Positions 43,070-52,658 of a stretch of DNA of 64,000 nucleotides are shown here, piece after piece. The notes under the pieces were generated by a model. It was not told the DNA's origin. It saw nothing but the letters and a program-made list of their open reading frames with translations, and did not search any database. Origin of the DNA: an uncultured Bacteroidia bacterium. GTDB taxonomy: Bacteria; Bacteroidota; Bacteroidia; Bacteroidales; Prolixibacteraceae. How positions within the stretch are numbered: the first letter of the stretch is position 1; every line of letters starts with the position of its first letter. The DNA is taken from assembly GCA_903897145.1 (NCBI GenBank), contig CAIUAN010000057.1, forward strand, positions 1-64,000, written 5' to 3'. Made by a program: the position numbers and the translations under genes.

Positions 43070-45628
43070 TTACGGCGCCTCTTTAATCATGCGATGAAAG
43101 GCTTTGGTCTTTTGCAAAAAGTCGGTATCCATCCAATTGACAACCTTCTCGCGCTCCACAATGCGACTAAACTTTTCGTAAGTGCCATCTTCCCGCGCAA
43201 GCTTTGGCATCCGAATACATTTCATATACAGCACCCCAAGAGAAGCTAGCTCAACACGGTTGATCTGTTCTTGATTGCTTGCTGCTTTCTCGGCTTTCTC
43301 AAAGATTGACAAGGACTGCATCATGAAATCATTCGTAAACAGGGTATTCTCACACGATAGATTAGGGGTGATATGCACATCTTTAGTCACAAGCCCTTGC
43401 ACCAGATTAAAATATTGACGAACATAGGTTGCGGCATGACCATAATAACCAGAAAAGAAATCAGAGAGTAGCTCTTCATAATTAAGATCAGGATTCCAAA
43501 GTAATTTGGCAAAGACATACGCTCGAAGCTCGGCAAATTCACCGCCATCTGATTGAAAATTAGCTTCTTCCATAACCCCTATGGCATTATTTTGCTGAAA
43601 AGCTTTGATGTTCGCTTGTAGGATATTGAAATTAGGAAATGGCGAAAGATAATCGGCATAGCTAACCACGTAGTCCCAGATATACATGCTTGGAGCTATC
43701 TCTCTCCAGTGCTCGAGATCTTCGACAAAAGAGGCGTTCTGCGCACATGAGTGGAGGTCATGCGAGAAACAACATTCGATGCTGCACAAACGGATCACCA
43801 CATTCTTGCGCGGTTTAATGTGAAGCGGTGGTTTACGGGTATAGACATAAGCCAACGTACCAATAAACTTATCAGGAAATTCACTCTTGACAGCATCTGC
43901 CACTTGATTTACAAACCAAACCATCGTGCCCGATTCGCTTCCTTCCGCTTTCGCGATTGCCGCACATTTATCGCACGTACAATAACCCGAACAATCATTT
44001 TGCGAAACATCATAAATAAGATACTCCGGATTCTTGCGCATCACATCTTTAATATTCTCAATCGTTATCTTGAGAACATCTGGATTAGTCAAACAGAGCT
44101 GAGCACTTTCGGCTGTTCGCTTTCCATTAATCAAACTAAAATATTCGGGATGGGAGGCGAAATAAGTCGCGGGTGGAACAAGTACATTAAAGGTATGAAC
44201 ACCCCAATAACCTTCTACACCTCCGTGCTGATCGCGACCACCCATGGCACCGTTTATCCGGTTGTGCGAAGCATATAATGGCTTAAAAGCATCAAAATAG
44301 AAATCATTACGCACCCGAATGCCTGGCTTTTCGGTGTTGTAAAGAGAGTCGAACTGATAACTATCACGCTGCGGAATATCTGTAACTCGAGAGGTATACC
44401 AGCGAACGCCTAACTCACGCTCCAAGAATGAAAATACCCCATACATCGTGCCGCGCTGACTGCCGCCATAGATCAGAATATCACCTTCTACATTCTTATA
44501 GACAAACGACTCATCATCTTTAGCTGGAGCGGCCTCAACACCTAACGAATGGGCGAGATTATTATACCCGATGCTAATTCGACCGCCCTGATGAGCTTCA
44601 TTGGTAGATTTAATGGGAATCAACACTCCACTACTGGTTTGAATACATTGCTGAAGCTCCTTGGCAGCAAACTGCTCAGATTCTGAGGCATTCGCGCCTA
44701 AGACAATCGCATACGTTGAAGTATGATTTTCAAATAACTTAAATGCTTGGTGATTTCCAACTAAAAGATCTTGCTGAATCTGCCATTTTTGTCCACTCTT
44801 CAGTTTAATATCGATTGTTGCTTCAACAGACCGATATGATTTAGATGCTAAAGCTATTCGCTTAAAAAATTCACCACTTAAAGTCTCCTTGAATAAGGAT
44901 TTACCTTGATCTTTAACCTCCAGATGAATTGATTCTAAGAGTGGAGTAATTTGTTTTAAGTCAGCTAATGAAGTTAATCCGATTGTCCCATCTTGCTGAT
45001 AATTCAAAAATAATGGACTCTCTTTTTCTTTTAACACAGAATTTTCAAAAGGCAGAAACCGCAATGCTACTCGCCATAATCCACCCTTATCTTCGATTTT
45101 AAACAAGATGGTATTCTTCCCTTTATTCAATAATACAGGGAGAATATTCTGATCTTTATAAATTCCGCGATTAGGAGCATAGTCCCAAATCAATTGTCCA
45201 TTGACCCATAATCGACCGCCATCATTACTCCCGAAGGCGAGTTTCCAAAACCCCGTTTCGGGGGCAATCACCTCCGTGTAGGCATATCCGCAGACCGGCT
45301 CTTTTGTAGAAATTGCCTGATCTAAATTTAGTGTTTCTTCTGGAGAGGCATAAAATTTCCACGTATTACTGCCGCCTTTAAATCGGACCGCATCACCCAC
45401 TTGAACTTTTAAATGCTGTTCTCCGCCACTCTTCTTCAGAAAATCGGTCTGGAAACCAGTACAATGGGCGAACACATCATCATTCTTGACCAAATCAAAT
45501 GGTCCGCAAAGGAGCCATTGTGTAACCCATGCACCTTCCACTATTGGCTTTGGCTTTAAACTCTGCGCCTTTAATGTCATCGAAAAAACGACCATTAATA
45601 AAGCAAGGAGAACAGGTACTCGTTTCAT
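43070..45628 (-). CDS. DUF4838 family secreted glycan-active protein
   Basis: An 852-residue exported protein (signal peptide about 1-22). It begins with a PA14/jelly-roll-like region (SNDGGRLWVNGQLIWDY). Next comes an alpha-glucuronidase-type N-domain (VLGANASESEQFAAKELQ, then TMYGVFSFLERELGVRW), and then DUF4838 with VSQNDCSGYCTCDKCAAI and a cysteine-rich IRLCSIECCFSH. Related architectures occur in hexosaminidase and glucuronidase families (GH20/GH67-like), so hydrolase activity is plausible but unproven. It is downstream of the PQQ dehydrogenase gene on the same strand, 72 bases away. Confidence 0.82.
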   Translation of the reverse strand: MKRVPVLLALLMVVFSMTLKAQSLKPKPIVEGAWVTQWLLCGPFDLVKNDDVFAHCTGFQTDFLKKSGGEQHLKVQVGDAVRFKGGSNTWKFYASPEETLNLDQAISTKEPVCGYAYTEVIAPETGFWKLAFGSNDGGRLWVNGQLIWDYAPNRGIYKDQNILPVLLNKGKNTILFKIEDKGGLWRVALRFLPFENSVLKEKESPLFLNYQQDGTIGLTSLADLKQITPLLESIHLEVKDQGKSLFKETLSGEFFKRIALASKSYRSVEATIDIKLKSGQKWQIQQDLLVGNHQAFKLFENHTSTYAIVLGANASESEQFAAKELQQCIQTSSGVLIPIKSTNEAHQGGRISIGYNNLAHSLGVEAAPAKDDESFVYKNVEGDILIYGGSQRGTMYGVFSFLERELGVRWYTSRVTDIPQRDSYQFDSLYNTEKPGIRVRNDFYFDAFKPLYASHNRINGAMGGRDQHGGVEGYWGVHTFNVLVPPATYFASHPEYFSLINGKRTAESAQLCLTNPDVLKITIENIKDVMRKNPEYLIYDVSQNDCSGYCTCDKCAAIAKAEGSESGTMVWFVNQVADAVKSEFPDKFIGTLAYVYTRKPPLHIKPRKNVVIRLCSIECCFSHDLHSCAQNASFVEDLEHWREIAPSMYIWDYVVSYADYLSPFPNFNILQANIKAFQQNNAIGVMEEANFQSDGGEFAELRAYVFAKLLWNPDLNYEELLSDFFSGYYGHAATYVRQYFNLVQGLVTKDVHITPNLSCENTLFTNDFMMQSLSIFEKAEKAASNQEQINRVELASLGVLYMKCIRMPKLAREDGTYEKFSRIVEREKVVNWMDTDFLQKTKAFHRMIKEAP

Positions 45629-45700
45629 AGATAAATGTTTTGGATCCGAAAATCAGAATAAAATTTGGAGTTATGTCCTTGGGAAAAAGGTTAAATAAGT

Positions 45701-47923
45701 TTAAGGCAAAGAGAAGGCGATATACGCATCGCCCGATTTGCTGCCAATCTTGCCGCCACCGCAACCAATAACAACATATTGTTTGCCGTCGATCAGATAG
45801 GTTGCAGGGGTAGCATATCCCGGTGCAGGGAGCTGAGCTTGCCAAATTAGCTTGCCTGTATTTTTATCAAAGGCGTGCAATTTTGCATCTTTTGAAGCCG
45901 CAATAAACACAAGTCCACCCTTGGTTACCAATGGACCACCATAACATTCGGTGCCTGTGATTGGAATCCCCTTTTTGGTTAGCTCTGGATATTCGCCCAG
46001 CGGCACTTTCCACAAGAGCTTTCCACTATTAAGATCCATGGCATTCAGTGTACCCCAAGGTGGCTTGATGCCCGGATAACCAAGTTTATCTTCAAACCGG
46101 ATATAGCCTGTCATAGCATAAGGGATATCATCAAGAATGGAATACTTTTTTGGCGGATTTTGATTGGCCACTGTTTCGGGAGTTGCGACTGGCTGATCGG
46201 TTTTCGTCGATTCTTGCAGCAAGAAATCCAACAATGCTTTCAGTTCATTGGGAGCAATCTGCTTAAAAGCGGGCATCATGTTTTTGCCACTTGCTAAAAG
46301 TGCAGTGATCTGCTCGCTCGAATATTTCTTCCCAATATTGACCAATGAGGGAAAAGAGCTCCCATTACCCTTGAGTTCAGGGCCATGACAGGCGATGCAA
46401 TAATTTCCATAGACTGTTTGACCTAGACCTTTAAAGTTTTTACTATCGGATCTTACCTTGTCAACCATCGTCAAGGCCCATGGCATCTCGCTGCTGTTGA
46501 CATATAAGATGGCCGAGTTTGGATCGACAGCGGCGCCGCCCCATTCACCTCCCCCATCAAAACCCGGGAATATCATGGAGCCTGACTTACTTGGCGGATC
46601 GAAAAGCTTATGATATTTAATTTTCTTAAATTGGGCTAACATCTCCTCATGGCTCTCCGGTGAGATATCTGTAACATCTTCTTCATTAAAAGTCTGTCGA
46701 GCAAATGGCTCAGGAAGAGTTGGGATTGGCTGAGTAGGCCAGGCCTCTTCCCCGGGAAGATCAGATGCCGGAAAAGGTTTTTCTACGATTGGGAATATAG
46801 GCTTGCCATTGGTGCGATCAAATAAAAAGATAAATCCATGTTTGGTAATCTGGGCTACAGCATCAATGGATTTGCCATCTTTATTTATAGTTACTAAATT
46901 CGGATTAGCGGCTAAATCTCGATCCCACAGATCATGGTGCACAACCTGGTAATGCCAGATATATTTCCCTGTTAAGGCATCTAAAGCCAAAAGTGAGTTG
47001 GCATATAAATTCTGACCCTTTCGAATCCCTCCGTAAAAATCACCTCCAACTGATCCGGTTGGAACATATACAATCCCGCGCTTCTCATCAATAGACATCC
47101 CCGACCAGTTGTTGGCAGAGCCGAGTTTTTTATACGCCTCCTTATCGGGCCACGTCTCATAGTTTAGTTCACCTGGATGAGGAATGGTATGGAACTTCCA
47201 CCTTAACTTACCGGTCCGAACATCAAATGCGCGTATCGTTCCGGGCGCTGCATCGGCATCTTCCCCAACACGCATGCCGATTATTAATACATCTTTATAG
47301 ATAATTCCAGGGGTGGTATTACTAACATATGGATCATGGGTGCCAGTTTCTCGATCGAGATTCTGGGATAAATCTAAGACTCCATTTTCACCAAAAGAAT
47401 GGATTTGCGTACCATCTTGAACATTAATGGCGTAAACTTTTGCACCTACACCATAGATAATTCGCTTATTATCGCCATTTTCATCTTGCCAATAGGTCAT
47501 GCCACGAGCAATCTTAAAATACGAAGACTGCCGTTTCTTCGCTATTATGTCGGCCACTGCAGGATCAAAAATCCATTTTTGTTTTCCCGTTGCAGCATCC
47601 AACGCAAATAATTTCACCCGTGGTGTCAACCCATATAATATGCCGTCGACCATGATTGGATTGCACTGAATCTGGCTGTGGTTAGCGGTATCTCTATCTC
47701 CGGAAGAGAAGGTCCAGGCGACCTGGAGCTTCGACACATTGCTTAAATTAATTTGGTCGTTAGAGGAGTAGCGGATTCCATCTTTAGAGCCTGCATAGGT
47801 TCTCCAGCCGCTATAGTCAACAGTTGATTTTTTGAGGTTTTTAAAGGAGAAAAAGAGAATGGCAAATGCCAAAATTCCGACTAAGAAAAGAAAATTTAGA
47901 TTGCGCTTTTGACCTTTACCCAT
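45701..47923 (-). CDS. PQQ-dependent dehydrogenase with internal cytochrome c domain
   Basis: A 740-residue quinoprotein anchored by an N-terminal helix (about 10-28) and facing the periplasm. It has the eight-bladed propeller pattern (WRTYAGSKDG, repeated A-x-D-x-x-TGK-x-x-W such as ALDAATGKQKWIFD and ALDALTGKYIWHYQ). A haem-binding CIACH (residues 509-513), with a probable Met ligand near 548, is inserted before the last blades. This is like membrane glucose or alcohol dehydrogenases and would pass electrons to the respiratory chain. It lies eleven bases after the Old Yellow Enzyme gene. The substrate, probably a sugar or alcohol, is unknown. Confidence 0.9.
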   Translation of the reverse strand: MGKGQKRNLNFLFLVGILAFAILFFSFKNLKKSTVDYSGWRTYAGSKDGIRYSSNDQINLSNVSKLQVAWTFSSGDRDTANHSQIQCNPIMVDGILYGLTPRVKLFALDAATGKQKWIFDPAVADIIAKKRQSSYFKIARGMTYWQDENGDNKRIIYGVGAKVYAINVQDGTQIHSFGENGVLDLSQNLDRETGTHDPYVSNTTPGIIYKDVLIIGMRVGEDADAAPGTIRAFDVRTGKLRWKFHTIPHPGELNYETWPDKEAYKKLGSANNWSGMSIDEKRGIVYVPTGSVGGDFYGGIRKGQNLYANSLLALDALTGKYIWHYQVVHHDLWDRDLAANPNLVTINKDGKSIDAVAQITKHGFIFLFDRTNGKPIFPIVEKPFPASDLPGEEAWPTQPIPTLPEPFARQTFNEEDVTDISPESHEEMLAQFKKIKYHKLFDPPSKSGSMIFPGFDGGGEWGGAAVDPNSAILYVNSSEMPWALTMVDKVRSDSKNFKGLGQTVYGNYCIACHGPELKGNGSSFPSLVNIGKKYSSEQITALLASGKNMMPAFKQIAPNELKALLDFLLQESTKTDQPVATPETVANQNPPKKYSILDDIPYAMTGYIRFEDKLGYPGIKPPWGTLNAMDLNSGKLLWKVPLGEYPELTKKGIPITGTECYGGPLVTKGGLVFIAASKDAKLHAFDKNTGKLIWQAQLPAPGYATPATYLIDGKQYVVIGCGGGKIGSKSGDAYIAFSLP

Positions 47924-47934
47924 TGCAAAATAGA

Positions 47935-48999
47935 TTATAATTTAGCCCGAGCATATTGATTTGGCCAGCTGAGTTCGTCGCCAAGCTCTTTAGCTGCCTT
48001 CAAAGGGAAATAAGGTTCCCTCAACGATTCGCGACCAAAGAGAACAAGATCAGCCTCCTGATTATTTAAGATTTCCTCTGCCTGAGTAGGCTCAGTAATT
48101 AACCCTACCGTACCCGTTAATAATCCTGTTTTGCTTTTAATCTTAGCCGAAAATGGCACCTGATAGCCTGGACCTACAGGGATTTGCTGATGTTTCACTA
48201 GACCTCCAGAAGAGCAGTCGATTAAATCAACACCCAGCGATTTTAGGATAGCACACAGCTGAAGTGCTTCTGTTAGATCCCAGCCATCTGCAGCCCAATC
48301 TGTTGCAGAGATGCGAACAAAAAGAGGTAATTTTTTCGGCCAAACAGCTTGTACGGCTGCGATAATCTCCATGCATAACCGAATCCGATTTACAAAGCTT
48401 CCACCATATTTATCGGTCCGTTTATTGCTTAATGGGGAGAAAAACTGATGAATCAGATATCCGTGAGCAGCATGAATCTCCAGTACGCGATAGCCTGTCT
48501 CTAAAGCTCTAGCCGCGGCAACTTTAAAATCATTAACGACCTTCTCAAGCTCTTTTAAGGTAAGTTCAGAGGGTGCTTCGTCATCCGGATTAAATGTAAG
48601 GGGCGAAGAGGAAACAGTCTGCCAGCCTCCATCTTTTTGCTTAACCTGCAGGCCTCCCTCCCAGGGCAATGAACAACTTGCCTTGCGGCCTGCATGAGCG
48701 ATCTGAATACCAGCAACAGCCCCTTGAGCATGAATAAAAGCGGTAATCTGTTTTAATTTATCTACATGGTCATAATGATATAAACCTAAATCACCCTCCG
48801 TGATCCGACCCTCTGGAGAGACAGCGGTAGCCTCTTGAATAACCAAGCCAGCACCTCCAACAGCCCTGCTTCCAAGGTGGACCAAATGCCAATCGTTGGC
48901 ATAACCATCGACGGCAGTATACTGACACATCGGCGAGATGACAATTCGATTTCTTAACTCAACCGACTTAATTGTTAAAGGAGAGAATAAGTTTGACAT
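47935..48999 (-). CDS. Old Yellow Enzyme family NADH:flavin oxidoreductase (YqjM-like)
   Basis: A 354-residue FMN-dependent ene-reductase. It has the N-terminal LFSPLTIKSVELRNRIVISPMCQY with the YqjM-class cysteine at residue 25, HAAHGYLIHQFFSPLSNKRTDKYGGS with the substrate-binding His pair near 175, and RISATDWAADGWDL. It should reduce activated C=C bonds with NAD(P)H in the cytoplasm. It is the first gene of an operon with the PQQ dehydrogenase and perhaps the DUF4838 gene. Confidence 0.92.
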   Translation of the reverse strand: MSNLFSPLTIKSVELRNRIVISPMCQYTAVDGYANDWHLVHLGSRAVGGAGLVIQEATAVSPEGRITEGDLGLYHYDHVDKLKQITAFIHAQGAVAGIQIAHAGRKASCSLPWEGGLQVKQKDGGWQTVSSSPLTFNPDDEAPSELTLKELEKVVNDFKVAAARALETGYRVLEIHAAHGYLIHQFFSPLSNKRTDKYGGSFVNRIRLCMEIIAAVQAVWPKKLPLFVRISATDWAADGWDLTEALQLCAILKSLGVDLIDCSSGGLVKHQQIPVGPGYQVPFSAKIKSKTGLLTGTVGLITEPTQAEEILNNQEADLVLFGRESLREPYFPLKAAKELGDELSWPNQYARAKL

Positions 49000-49076
49000 A
49001 GTTCTATATCTTTCAGATTAAAAGTTAAAGCATTTAAGCAAAAAGAGACATTTGATAAAGCTCCATAGAATAGGAT

Positions 49077-49109
49077 CAAAAGTATCAAATTTTATTAATA
49101 ATCAACAAA
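49077..49109 (-). promoter_or_regulatory. Promoter of the Old Yellow Enzyme operon (TTTG-N21-TACTTTTG)
   Basis: On the minus strand a -33 TTTG (49109-49106) and a -7 TACTTTTG (49084-49077) are separated by 21 bases, a full match to the Bacteroidota consensus. The leader is about 70 bases. It shows that this operon can start independently of the mannosidase gene upstream. Confidence 0.7.
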
Positions 49110-49142
49110 TCAACGAAATAGACTCTAAATTAAAAACTCAAA

Positions 49143-52100
49143 TTAATTTTCAGATTTCCTCAAGGCATATGGTTTCGACTCCGAGAAATCATCAGAAAGT
49201 GGTTGCAATACCTTGAGCTCATCACGCGTATTTTGAGCCGCCGTGATCGCAAATATCTTGATCTTATTATTTGCTGGCAAGGTAATAGTCTTAGCATGAG
49301 CTGGCACATATACAGCATACTTAAAAATATAAGAATAACTATACGGCTCGTTTCGTGTTGGATAACCGAAATGCCAATGGGAGGCATACCAAGCGATGTT
49401 ATCGTATTTTAAATACGGCTCCTTAATGCTGCGCACGGTATATCCGTCTAGATCAAACTGCCGATCGTAATGTTGACCGATAAAACCTCTCCAATTGGCA
49501 ATAGTAAGATTAGATTCTAGTCCATCAGCATTAAATCGACCAGAAGTTTCCTCTGTCGCTGAAGCTAAAATATAGACCTTATTATAATCTCCCTCTGGCA
49601 ACTTCAACGTCTGACCATTGCAACTCACCACGTTCTTTTGCAAATCTTGAACACTGCCCATCTTAAATCGTACACCTTCGCTAACGATCTCCGAAGGGAC
49701 AAGTTCAGCAGGGTAGTTGCAAACATTACCATGATCGGTAGGATCGTAAACCGGCATCATATTTCCATCGGTCCGGTTGATGTCGAAGCTAACCACATCC
49801 TGATCATAGTCAAGCTTCACCGGCTCCTGCTTAATCACTTGCTGACTTTGAGTGGCAAGCTTAAAAGCAAATGATCGGATGGTATAATGTGACAGATCAA
49901 AATTCAAGCTTTTGCCTGAAATTGATGCAATGCCAATCTTCTGTTCTTGACCGTTTACCTCATACGCCTCAACAATGGAAGAAGGGAATTTCAAACTCAC
50001 ATCCGACTGATCATGACCAGTTAATTCATTAACACGGACAATATAATAGTCGCTATTTTCGGCCTTTTTAAGGGCCATAACCCCAACTTTAGGTGTATTA
50101 AGCGATAACATCGAGAATGAAGAACCTTTAGCACCAGTATGTTTTGGTGTTTCAACCGCTACGAGAGGCTTATTTAAGAATTCAGCTTGCCAAGGAGTCT
50201 CACTTTCTGACCAATCGCCTGAATGGCTATATAAGCCATATTTTACTTGTTGAATTCCCCAGTCTTGAGTGGTTTGATAAAGCCATGTTGGACAAAGATT
50301 AGCTGCCGGTGTAAAAAGCAACGTCAGACGAACCGTATTTTGATCAGGTTTATCAGAGCCATATTTACAATCTTCCAACACTGACACCCCAAATTTGCCC
50401 GATTTATCGGTTAAGTCGAACCATTGTTTTGCTGGCACTTCGAATTTCTTCTCATGATTCGTATTGCGTTGAACTGCGCCAGCGCTTAAGTTGTAGGTCG
50501 CATTTTCGTTTGAAGCGACAAGAGGAAATGAAGCTTTCAGACTCACCCCTGTCGACTGCCAATCGATGGCATTAGCAACCTCAACACGCTTACCTGCCTG
50601 ACCAGCCGATAAGCTTACGATTTGGGTAATGGCAGAATTTTGTCCTTTGCGTGTGACCTCAAAAGCTACTCGGACTGGACCACTCTCGACCATTTTAATC
50701 GTTACATCCTTGTTCATAAATGCAAACGGCGGCTTTTGACGGTCGTACCAGAACATATTCCAAGCCGGCTCTTTGGTTGGAATTTCGTGCTGAAATTCTA
50801 ATCGTGAAGGTTTTGAAAGAATCTCATGATTCCCTTTTTTATCAAATACACTTGAGATATCTCCATCGTCGTTTAACTTAACTTTATAATATTCGTTGTC
50901 CAATGTGTTTGGCTCGATGGCTAAGGTTGACGTATTAAGAGCAGAAGCGTTTGCCGATTCTTGCACATCAAAAACTGATAATCCCATAGCTGGCAGTTTG
51001 GCTAAGAAGATAAATTTTACTCGATTCGCTTTTCGTGAGATGATCTGAACGGCAACCTCTTTTCCTTTAGAATCAAAGACACGGAGATGTGCCGGTGTAT
51101 TTACAAATTCAAGCTCTGCCGTGCAGACGTCTTCCCGCTCAATGGCTACCGGATTATAAACCGAGATAGCCCTCCCTTTAGTTTGAGTATTCAACTGTTG
51201 TGACACGCCACCTAAGGCATCTTTCAACACTTGCGAAAAACCATTTTGCGCAATAAACTCATCATTCCAAGCTAGTTTAAACGCACTTGGAATAGCTGTT
51301 CCAGTAACCACATCGTGCATCTGACTCCCCAGCACTAATTCCCAAGCATTATTCAGTTTTTCAAAAGGGTAGTTTGTGCCATTTAAGTAGTTATCCATGG
51401 TTGCCATTTGCTCTGAAGCAGAAGCTAAAATTTCATTCTTCCGGTTCATCCGTTTCATATAAGATTCAGATGAAAGCGATCCCGCGCTATGTTCTACCAA
51501 TAAAAGGTCCCCTACGAAGACCGGTAATTTTTTTCGAATCTCCGGAGTAATATCTTTATACATCTGGTCCGATGAACTTAGGATAACTTTGATTTTGCTG
51601 TCTGGATTATTCAAACTTGCTTCAGCATTGATGACATCTCTTTCACGCAGACCTCCGCCCATATCACCACAGCCATAGTAGCGATAGTCGAACGATACTC
51701 CATACTTTTTAAAATCATCCAAAAGACGATTATCCCAATACTTATCAATATCTAAACGTGGCATCAGATCGCCATCGTAGTCGGTGGCATCTAAAACAGA
51801 GACCAATCCTTTCCCATCTGGACCATTCCAAACCCCTACATTAAAAGGCAAAGGAAGTGCCCGAGCAAGATTTGGAACCGTTAATTTCTGGGTTGAAAAT
51901 CCAATCATTCCTGCATGGTGGAGTACAGAGGGTAAGTTTGCCACAAAACCGAAGCAATCGGGCAGCATATAATCGACACTCTCTTTATTAAATTCTTTGC
52001 GGAAAAAGTTATTACCATAAAGCACATGGCGCAAAACCGATTCTGAAGACGAAATATTAACCTCCGCTTCATCAATAGACGATCCAGCAACATACCATCT

Positions 52101-52421
52101 TCCTTTGGCAATATATCCTTTCAGTTTAGCATACAGTTCGGGATGGTAATCCTTCATCATATGATAGCGCCTTGCTCCTGTAAAATTGAAAACATAATCG
52201 GGGTATTTATCCAATAAACGGAAATTCTCCTCCATGGTATTTTTCACATATTCACTTACCGTTGTTTTATAGTCCCATTCATATTGGGTGTCTAAATGGG
52301 TGTAACCTACGGCATAGAGAACTCGTTGGTTTGCAATATCATATTTTGGTCGACGCTCTAGAGGTTGCGCGAAGATTAAGGCAGGAACCAACAACAGAAG
52401 GAGGAGCAATTTTTGTTTCAT
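49143..52421 (-). CDS. GH38 family alpha-mannosidase
   Basis: A 1092-residue exported enzyme (signal peptide about 1-18, ending IFAQ). The zinc ligands His42 and Asp44 are in HLDTQYEWD, and the probable nucleophile Asp155 is in LPDCFGF. AGSSIDEAEVN near residue 112, QMHDVVTGTAIPSAF around 365 and the long C-terminal beta-domains complete the GH38 pattern. It would remove alpha-mannose from N-glycans or mannans in the periplasm, complementing the GH92 enzyme at the other end of the window. It is larger than most bacterial GH38 enzymes, with extra C-terminal beta-sandwich sequence (about 830-1092). Confidence 0.92.
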   Translation of the reverse strand: MKQKLLLLLLLVPALIFAQPLERRPKYDIANQRVLYAVGYTHLDTQYEWDYKTTVSEYVKNTMEENFRLLDKYPDYVFNFTGARRYHMMKDYHPELYAKLKGYIAKGRWYVAGSSIDEAEVNISSSESVLRHVLYGNNFFRKEFNKESVDYMLPDCFGFVANLPSVLHHAGMIGFSTQKLTVPNLARALPLPFNVGVWNGPDGKGLVSVLDATDYDGDLMPRLDIDKYWDNRLLDDFKKYGVSFDYRYYGCGDMGGGLRERDVINAEASLNNPDSKIKVILSSSDQMYKDITPEIRKKLPVFVGDLLLVEHSAGSLSSESYMKRMNRKNEILASASEQMATMDNYLNGTNYPFEKLNNAWELVLGSQMHDVVTGTAIPSAFKLAWNDEFIAQNGFSQVLKDALGGVSQQLNTQTKGRAISVYNPVAIEREDVCTAELEFVNTPAHLRVFDSKGKEVAVQIISRKANRVKFIFLAKLPAMGLSVFDVQESANASALNTSTLAIEPNTLDNEYYKVKLNDDGDISSVFDKKGNHEILSKPSRLEFQHEIPTKEPAWNMFWYDRQKPPFAFMNKDVTIKMVESGPVRVAFEVTRKGQNSAITQIVSLSAGQAGKRVEVANAIDWQSTGVSLKASFPLVASNENATYNLSAGAVQRNTNHEKKFEVPAKQWFDLTDKSGKFGVSVLEDCKYGSDKPDQNTVRLTLLFTPAANLCPTWLYQTTQDWGIQQVKYGLYSHSGDWSESETPWQAEFLNKPLVAVETPKHTGAKGSSFSMLSLNTPKVGVMALKKAENSDYYIVRVNELTGHDQSDVSLKFPSSIVEAYEVNGQEQKIGIASISGKSLNFDLSHYTIRSFAFKLATQSQQVIKQEPVKLDYDQDVVSFDINRTDGNMMPVYDPTDHGNVCNYPAELVPSEIVSEGVRFKMGSVQDLQKNVVSCNGQTLKLPEGDYNKVYILASATEETSGRFNADGLESNLTIANWRGFIGQHYDRQFDLDGYTVRSIKEPYLKYDNIAWYASHWHFGYPTRNEPYSYSYIFKYAVYVPAHAKTITLPANNKIKIFAITAAQNTRDELKVLQPLSDDFSESKPYALRKSEN

Positions 52422-52658
52422 GGAGTATTAATTTTCAGAATGTAAACAAAGGAGATAATGCCTGAATAAATTTGATTACAGAAGTTATTTCCGATCAAAT
52501 AAAACAGAAGATATCCACATGCAAAGGAAATTAAATAAACAGCAATTTCGCGCAAAATATTAACCCGTATTGATAGTTTTTTAGCTCCTTTTAAAGCGAC
52601 CTAAACAGCTATCAGAACAAGATTATTGTGATTAGCGCCTTACCAATTGCGCAAAGGG

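Noticed and set aside
43751-44278. A 175-residue frame opposite the DUF4838 gene
   Set aside because: It lies wholly inside a well-supported gene on the other strand and shows no recognisable domain.
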